This document shows, one piece after another, positions 57,933 to 64,000 of a stretch of 64,000 nucleotides of DNA; position 1 is the first letter of the stretch; each line of letters starts with the position of its first letter. The notes under the pieces were generated by a model that was not told where the DNA came from, made no database searches, and was given only the letters and a program-made list of their open reading frames with translations. The stretch is from Biscogniauxia marginata (taxonomy: Eukaryota > Ascomycota > Sordariomycetes > Xylariales > Xylariaceae), in NCBI GenBank assembly GCA_022695795.1, contig MU404141.1, forward strand, positions 115,474 through 179,473, in the 5' to 3' direction. Position numbers and translations under genes: made by a program.

Positions 57933-58418
57933 TCACGCAGGCCGCCCCCCTTCGTTTTTGGGGAGGTTCTGCTCCTCGGACGACATTAGGCGATCCAGGA
58001 GGGCCGTGTCCCCCACAAGGGCTCCGTCCTCGGTCATTTCGAGACTGGCGAGCCAATCCTTGACCACATCCTCCGCCAGGTTCTCTTCCAGGTTCCGAAG
58101 CATCACCTCGGTCACGATCTCGTTGTTCGTCTCGCCGGGCAGGAGGACTTCGTGGAGCTTGGCTTTGAATTCGTTCAGGTCTGTTTCCAGCTTGGAGGCC
58201 TGGTTTGGTAGGTCGCGAATCGCCTCTAGGGCCTTCATGTGCTCCTCGAGCGTCTTTTGAGCAGACTCGATCTTGTCGTGGAGCTTCTTGCGTCTATCCC
58301 CAGGGGTAGGGGTTTTGTTGCCATCACTTGAATCATTGTTGCTTGGTTCTGAGGCTTGGGGTGGTATATTCGTGCCCCCCCGTGAGAGCTGACGCCCGCG
58401 GCTCGAGGCTCTTCTCAT
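57933..58418 (-). CDS. Hypothetical coiled-coil protein
   Basis: This 161-aa single-exon ORF is intact from ATG at 58418 to the stop at 57933. I do not recognise a family. A Ser/Gly/Asn-rich disordered N-terminus (about 40 residues) is followed by heptad-rich helix (DRRKKLHDKIESAQKTLEEH, then KLETDLNEFKAKLHEVLLPG). A second helical acidic part (MLRNLEENLAEDVVKDWLAS) follows, and the protein ends in a polar tail. No signal peptide, membrane span or Cys. Low-complexity bias is moderate and the frame has consistent third-position use, so I think it is a real gene. Structure suggests a scaffold or dimerising partner, but that is inference. Confidence 0.55.
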   Translation of the reverse strand: MRRASSRGRQLSRGGTNIPPQASEPSNNDSSDGNKTPTPGDRRKKLHDKIESAQKTLEEHMKALEAIRDLPNQASKLETDLNEFKAKLHEVLLPGETNNEIVTEVMLRNLEENLAEDVVKDWLASLEMTEDGALVGDTALLDRLMSSEEQNLPKNEGGRPA

Positions 58419-59217
58419 CGTAATGATCAGGTTATTTATATGTTCCTATAGTGTTTGTTTCTGTCATCGACTAAAGTAGACGAAGTAAAATGGTGAATGG
58501 CCTAGACAGAAGACCACTTTATACCCCTTTTCGGTGCCTGGCCCCTTCCTCGTTTTCGGCGTTCCCCGGTTACCATCGCTTAGAATAACTGTATTTGCTT
58601 ATAACTTTCATATCTGACGTGGTTGTAGGTTGTTTGTATTGAACTCGAGGCATATATACGAGATGTTACAAAGGAATACAGGGTGTTAGTTACACAGAAC
58701 GTTGAGTATGAATGACCACCCAACACCCGAGTAGAAAAAGGCAAACTCTTTATTTCGGTCCAATATCCAAGAGAAAAAAGAATTCCCGGTAGACTAAGAT
58801 GCATTATTTGCGGTAATCAGAGCAGTGGTTAAGCACCCGAAGGTAATTATTTTAGGCTTAAATAATAGAGAAGCATAGGGTAAATATAAGCAACGAAGGC
58901 CTCGAAGAAAATCAGCTATCAATGATGGAAGAAACAGTTATATCTATACTTATGCCTTAGAATTTATAACTAGAGAATGCAAATCTCGTTAGACATATGT
59001 TGTTGCACTCTCATTGTACCCACGGTGAAGTACGTTGGGTAATTACTTCAACAACACCCTAGCACCCTGCTAGTTGTACTTGACATCATATACACCGTAT
59101 AGCCCATGGCAGAGTACACGGTGAACTGTCAGTTTTCAAATAGTACTCTTTATTCGTTGGTACTTTTCGGTGACTATCATGTGCTGCTAATAGGCCTTTT
59201 TAATGTTTTGTATCAAC
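58419..59217. other. Intergenic, AT-rich
   Basis: About 800 bp without a supportable gene between two minus-strand genes. Confidence 0.55.
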
Positions 59218-60652
59218 CTACAATCCAAAGGGGTACGTCTCTCCATCCGACAAGGGTTTCTTCGGCTGCGCTGTCTCAAAGGCGTGGATTGCGCTACTAT
59301 TGTCGAACCATACGAACGCATCATACTGTTCTGATAGTACCGTCTGTATGTAATGACTCGACCTCTCTGCGTAGGGTTTGTAAATCACGCCGATAAAGCG
59401 CTGTAGTCTAGGCACCGTTCGGGTCCCTCTCAGATCTATTACGAAACGAGGAATTCCCGTCTTGTGCATTACGCGCTCGTAACTCGATGGGTGCGAAGGA
59501 TTTATATCCATTACACGCATGGGTTGGTACCACTCCTCGGCAGCGGCTACCGTACCTGTGTGTGTTCCACACCCGATGATAGAGACTTCACCAGGGTACT
59601 TCTCTCGACACAGTTGTCCCAGGTTTATGTCGCCTCCACGAACTCCTTTTTTTGAGCCTCGAGCGTCACCGAGATGTGAATTATGTGCCCACACGACAGC
59701 CTTGGATCCAGGCTTCATCTTAAGAAGTCGGGATAGGGCCGTGAGCATATGGGCGTCTCTCAGGTTCTCAGGATTGCCGGCATTGCTGAACATGGCACGG
59801 AAGTATTCCTCTGCATCTCGGACCACACGTGCATTCATTTCGGCATCCATGAATGACTCGTCGTTCTCCGGGTGCGAAGCCAGCCTGAGCCGGCTGTCGA
59901 GGAGCTGTTGCAACATCATAACGACCGCTGGTTCACAGTGTGATGTTTGAGCACAGAACGAAATCCGGCCATACTCTGTTGGGTTGTCAAGCCACGGGTC
60001 CAAACACCCGTATCGTTGTCGCGCTGTGCTCGCCATACTTTTGTCAACCTTTTGCAGATGGTTAATACATCAGCAGTGTGACAACTAAGCTCGAAAGTAG
60101 GAGAAGCACTCAACTCTTTCCAGGTAATCGATAACCGCTCTCACCGAGGCACCCATGCTGTAGACATCAAGACCGTTGAATGAGGTCCTCTGGTCCATCG
60201 GCAAAGCCTCATTGTGCTCTCGCAGCCAATCCACAAAATCCTTCACTTCGGTATTTCGCCACACCCAGATAGGGAAGTGGTCAAAAAGACGTATGGGAAC
60301 CGCCTTGGACAGGTTGGGATGCTGCCTCGTATAGTGATCGATCGCGCGAGCGTCTGGCCAATCGGCCTCGATCGCTACAATATTGAAGCCGTGTTCCGTG
60401 ATCAGCCGCTTGGTGATTTGGGCCCGAGCGCGGTAGAACTCTGAGGTGCCGTGGCTGGAGGAATACAGCTTTGTCAACGTTTCGAAGGGTGATATATGGT
60501 GTAGATGACACAGGATCGACTTACCTCCCGTCGCCAATGAGGACCAGACGTGAGCTTCCAAAGGTATCAAAGCTGGCACCGAAAGAGCTGCTCTCGATTG
60601 GTGGCAACTCCTTTGCATTATCTCTGAGGAATTGCGCGAAGTTTTGTGCCAT
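59218..60652 (-). CDS. Erythromycin-esterase-family protein
   Basis: Exons 60652-60525, 60454-60115 and 60048-59218 (introns 70 and 66 nt) give about 432 aa. The family includes bacterial macrolide esterases and many uncharacterised hydrolases with an EreA-like active site; fungal members have no proven substrate. Blocks in order are LVLIGDGSHGTSEFYRARA (catalytic His), FNIVAIEADWPDARAID (conserved Glu), NGLDVYSMGASVRAVIDYLE, HNSHLGDARGSKKG (second His), and VSIIGCGTHTGTVAAAEEW. The first splice uses the CTCCAG acceptor because the nearer AAAG breaks the frame of SHGTSEF. The second intron has two equivalent readings: donor GTTGAG with acceptor before GTTGAC, or donor GTGCTT with acceptor before TATGGC; they differ by a few residues. 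All conserved residues I can check are present. Confidence 0.85.
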
Positions 60653-61437
60653 TTTCCTGCGGAACCTAAATACTATCACTTGCCGGTTTAAGTTGATGTA
60701 TGGAGATAATGGAACAGCAGTCTGGTATGCCTTTTAATGTTGTGTTTGTTTATATATGGGTGTCCAAAATGTCTTGATGTAGATATAGACTTATGACTTG
60801 TTATGTTGCAACATGATAGTCTAGAAGTCAGGGTTGTAAGTTGTCTATATGAGCATTACGTTGTTGTGATCTAAGGCTAAGCAGGTTGCAACTTCGCGCA
60901 TCGTATTCTGTCATACAAATAAAGGGGGAAATCGCAGTCAATACAGTGTACATTTAAAACATAGCAACTGAATGAATAGTCTATTCGTCTTGACCGTGAA
61001 TTGCAGGAAACTTCAACGTTGGGAAACCTTGTCGAAATACTAAACCCTCGTTAAAATAATATTATTAATGGCGGTGGTGCTGTTTTGGTCTGCCGTCCAG
61101 ACTAGAAGATGAACTATTTACCTAGTCATAACTTCCTTCAGCATCTCCATTTTGCTCATTTGTTTGACTCACAATGCCACTTACCAAATAATCGTTGAAG
61201 GTGATATTTAAAGTGCTATTACGCGAAGCTCACAAAACTCTAATGCGGAATTGTGAGATAGATTGTATCAAGCAATGGACCTATAAGCGAGCTGTTGGCA
61301 TCTCCTAACAAAGTATTATATACTCTAATACCAAAACATTTTATGAATATATAGGTAGGTACCTATACATGCTAGATATCTATTAACAATGAAATCATAA
61401 CCAATGCATTATTTTTCGCAATCTGCATTACTGGAGG
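60653..61437. other. Intergenic, AT-rich, with palindrome
   Basis: About 785 bp. A TATATA stretch at 60751-60756 lies about 100 bp ahead of the esterase-family start. A motif copy sits at 61351-61366. No gene is seen. Confidence 0.5.
61351..61366. repeat. TAGGTACCTA-type palindrome
   Basis: ATAGGTAGGTACCTAT, with perfect GGTACC centre and TAGGTACCTA inside, 72 bp past the methyltransferase stop. Confidence 0.5.
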
Positions 61438-62228
61438 TCACGTAACGCTTTCCTTCTCCGGTTTGCAAATAAAACCATGGTAACCGATGGAGCTATCAGA
61501 TCCGCCAATCCTTTCCACTGTGATGTCCCATCTTATATCGTCCTGATTCAGGAGGGGGCTTATAAAGTGCGGCTGGCGATAGGTGACATAGAGAAATACT
61601 CCACCGGGCTTCAAGACACGAGATACCTATAACTCACTGATAAACTTGGTGTGTGTGTGTGTGACCAATATGGGCTTTCAGCACGAAGCAGAACTCACCT
61701 CCCTAAGGTACTGCCTTGTATTTTCGATAACGTCGGGCGGCGGGCTCCAGGGGCTCCCGTGGATCATAGCATCTAACGTGCCCTTGTCAAAGGCGAAATC
61801 TATAGACTGCGATGGAATCTCGTCCATGCGGCGGACGTCCATCTGCCTCCATTCTATCCCTTGTATGTCCGCGTCTCTTTGGGACATAAGCTCCACGGCC
61901 ACCGTAGAGAAGTCCACGCAGATTTGGTTCGTATACCCCTTTACCGCTAGGTCCCGGGGTATAGTCTAATATAGTATAGTTAACTTCATACACATGCACT
62001 TATAGAGGAGGGAGAGTGGAAGATACATACACTGTCCCCCGACCCCAGATGGAGGATCCTCGGTGCCGTCTCCGGCGCTCGAACTTGGAACAAGTTTTGA
62101 TCGAAGAACTCCTCGAGGTCGTTAAAAGACCTAAACCACTCATGGACCCTCTGGTCCGGTCCCGCCTTTGAGTATCGCTTATCCCAATAGTCGGCATGAG
62201 CCAGGCACTCTAACTCCTTGTCTGCCAT
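61438..62228 (-). CDS. SAM-dependent methyltransferase, EEF1AKMT4/METTL13-like
   Basis: Exons 62228-62031, 61965-61699 and 61626-61438 (introns 65 and 72 nt) give 217 aa. The class I fold is clear: entry motif ADYWDKRYSKAG and HEWFRSF, SAM motif I ILHLGSGDS (58-66), NQICVDFSTVAVELM (motif II), WRQMDVRRMD, the catalytic-type stretch FAFDKGTLDAMIHG and EVSRVLKPGG. The order and words match the EEF1AKMT4/METTL13 N-terminal-domain group of lysine methyltransferases acting on translation factor eEF1A in animals; the fungal substrate is inferred, not shown. Intron 2 contains a (GT)7 run. Length fits the single-domain members. Confidence 0.88.
61649..61663. repeat. (GT)7 microsatellite inside an intron
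   Basis: GT repeats on the plus strand in intron 2 of the methyltransferase gene, 23 bases from the acceptor. Confidence 0.85.
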
Positions 62229-62646
62229 GGGAGCCCACCTGCCGCAGGTCCAGCTACGTCGAGACCCCTGCCAGCGCAGGCCGTGATTATTACTTAATAG
62301 TGAAAACGAGCATTCGAAATTTTTAGAGGAACACGCGGGGATAGCAAGTTAAGAACGATGAGTATATAAAATTTCTTTATATAATACTGATACGTGGAAC
62401 TCTCCTCCGCACAAAACCTTCACGACGCCTATCGGGATGTGCAGGACCCTACGGAGCTAGTTCCGGCGCTAGAAAGTTTACGGCTCTGAATGCGACGTTG
62501 GTGTCTTGTCATGCCTCCGGTGGAGCAGAATGGGGATCGAAAATCCACAACTCTTCGTCAAGGTGCTCGACTACGACTGAGCATTCTGATTTAGTGCTCA
62601 TCTGCATCTATATCTGGATAACCTTCGACCGCTCTCGACTTCCTCC
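62229..62646. other. Short intergenic region
   Basis: About 420 bp between two minus-strand genes; no features. Confidence 0.55.
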
Positions 62647-63804
62647 TCACCCCACCACCGAGCCTCTATCGCCCACAATCTCGCTGACCGTCCCTTTGAT
62701 CGCCTCACGATCTTCCTCGTCGAGCTCGATACCAAAGTACCTGCGGAGGGCATCGATCCGCTGATTCTCGTTCTCGAGCTTGATCTCGAGCTTTGTCTCT
62801 CCGTCCCTGCGCCACTTCAGACTATTCTCCCACAGAATGATCGCCCCGTCGATCCGTCCCTCCTTTATGCTCTCCTCCCCGGGGGAGCCCGGCCCCGGGC
62901 CACCATCGGCCTCCCGATTGGTCGTGAACCGCGTGACTAGGACCTTCCGGGCGAAGAAGGAGGTTTCGCTCTTCCAGGGCGACACTGCAAGCGCTTAAGT
63001 TGGCAATTTACACCCAGAAAGAGGTAAATGGGCCCCCGGCAGCCAGTAATCTTATATCTAGAGAAATGAAGAACCCTTATATATCAAAAAAAAAGGGGGG
63101 GAGGGTGGGAGTTTGAATATCTCACGATTCATGCAGCGTATATCCTCAAGCAAGAACTCAAAGTCCACAAAACAATACATCGGCGTCCAAGCAGCGTCGG
63201 GCCCAATGCGCAGCTGGTAGATCCAGACCTTGAAGCCCTGATCGACCTGCTGCGGTATAGCCTCGCGCACCAGCCTCACGCGCGCCGCGGGTCCGGCGTG
63301 CGCGTGCTCGCGGCCCTCCTCGAGCGGGAGCGGCCCCGCGGGGCCGTTAGCCCCGAACCCGACGTCGAGCACGTAGCGGCGGCCGGCGACGCCGACGATA
63401 TTGACGCAGTGCGAGAAGCCGCCGTACCGATTAGCACCGGCGCCGTGCACGCGCGCGCCCGCCATGAAGACGTGGAACCCGAGGCTCAGGAGCACCGTGT
63501 GGAAGAGCGTGTTGGCCTCCATGCAGTACCCTCCCCTGCCGCGGCCGTGGCCCGGCCCGGCGGCCACGATCTTCTTGAAGAGGTGCTGAGGCTTGACGTC
63601 GACGACGCGATGCCACGAGTAGTGCTGCGTGAGGTTCTCGAAGGGGACCTTGACGAGCTGGTGCTTGACTAGCGCCGCGAGGTAGCGCAGCTGATCATCG
63701 TGGGTGAGCGGGGCGACGGAGTAGTGGCGCCGGTCCTCGGGGAGGCAGATACGATCAAAATACTGCTCGAGCTGAGCGTGCGTATACCTCGGTCGGTTAG
63801 CCAT
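62647..63804 (-). CDS. Arylamine N-acetyltransferase
   Basis: This enzyme moves acetyl or malonyl from CoA to aromatic amines. In Fusarium a relative detoxifies plant benzoxazolinones. Exons 63804-63126 and 62984-62647 (141-nt intron, the longest I see in the window) give 338 aa. The catalytic triad is complete: C94 in RGRGGYCMEANTLFH, H132 in GGFSHCVNIVG and D147 in RYVLDVGFGANGP. The N-terminus is typical (YFDRICLP, then LVKVPFENLTQHY). The splice rebuilds MNLSPWKSETSFFARKVLVT, the usual end of domain II. The C-terminal part has a Gly/Pro insert and an acidic tail. The first exon is very GC-rich. Substrate not determined. Confidence 0.92.
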
Positions 63805-64000
63805 TATAGGGTAAGTAGGGTTTGATGTGGCGTATGAAACAACTTGGTTTATTTGTTGTATTCGAGATGTCTTTGGGGGGGGGGGGGGGGGGGGGTATTA
63901 TAAAAATGGGTATCTTTTTATTTAAAGTAAAAAAGTGTTATGCGCCTTAGATTATTTAGTTTTATATTTAAATTTAAACAAAAAATATTATTAATAGGCC
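63805..64000. other. Right edge, upstream of the N-acetyltransferase gene
   Basis: AT-rich sequence with a poly-G run of 21 at 63875-63895, cut by the window edge. Confidence 0.6.
63875..63895. repeat. Poly-G run of 21
   Basis: Twenty-one consecutive G, about 70 bp ahead of the N-acetyltransferase start. Confidence 0.85.

Overview
The window looks like nuclear DNA of a filamentous ascomycete, probably a sordariomycete. I infer this from short GT-AG introns (mostly 51-78 nt), intact fungal-type genes on both strands at roughly one per 2-3 kb, and fungus-typical families: an AA9 lytic polysaccharide monooxygenase, a rhodopsin/PTH11-like membrane protein, a DUF6594 protein, an F-box/DUF6546 relic and a SulP permease. 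A run of 10 N and several poly-G tracts mark it as a draft scaffold. I see no rRNA, tRNA, CRISPR array or intact transposon. I reconstructed exon structures by hand from reading frame, splice sites and family alignment from memory.

Region 1 (1-25 kb) is the accessory-like part: sparse genes in AT-rich spacers. It holds a 5'-truncated sulfate permease, a fungal amidoligase, a small Cys-containing protein, a decayed F-box gene with stop codons of the kind repeat-induced point mutation gives, a small mitochondrial-looking protein, the AA9 oxidase, FEN1 (with an apparent 5-nt microexon), a rhodopsin-like receptor, a Cys-rich hypothetical protein, a small secreted helical protein and a TauD-type dioxygenase with a GC-AG intron.

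Region 2 (25-46 kb) is dense housekeeping: Nop56 (box C/D snoRNP), Vps4 (ESCRT ATPase), prefoldin subunit 6, an AMSH-like JAMM deubiquitinase, a SnoaL/NTF2-like protein, an Mss116-like DEAD-box helicase, Dhh1 (mRNA decapping/repression) and a mitochondrial-type J protein. Vps4 and the AMSH-like enzyme both act in endosomal sorting and lie about 2 kb apart with prefoldin 6 between them. The assembly gap at 35,050-35,059, flanked by poly-G and GC-only sequence, is probably a bad join.

Region 3 (46-64 kb) carries a serine carboxylesterase/acyl-protein thioesterase, a glyoxalase-like protein, mitochondrial GatB, a DUF6594 membrane protein, a zinc-finger DEDDh RNA exonuclease, a coiled-coil hypothetical protein, an erythromycin-esterase-family protein, an EEF1AKMT4/METTL13-like methyltransferase and an arylamine N-acetyltransferase. 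Mitochondrial gene expression is represented by Mss116-like helicase, GatB and the J protein. Several genes (SnoaL-like, glyoxalase-like, exonuclease, NAT) have strikingly GC-rich coding sequence in AT-rich surroundings.

I found no clearly new multi-gene system. The best candidates for something undescribed are the amidoligase with its small co-oriented Cys-containing neighbour, the FEN1 microexon, and a TAGGTACCTA-like palindrome scattered through the intergenic DNA.
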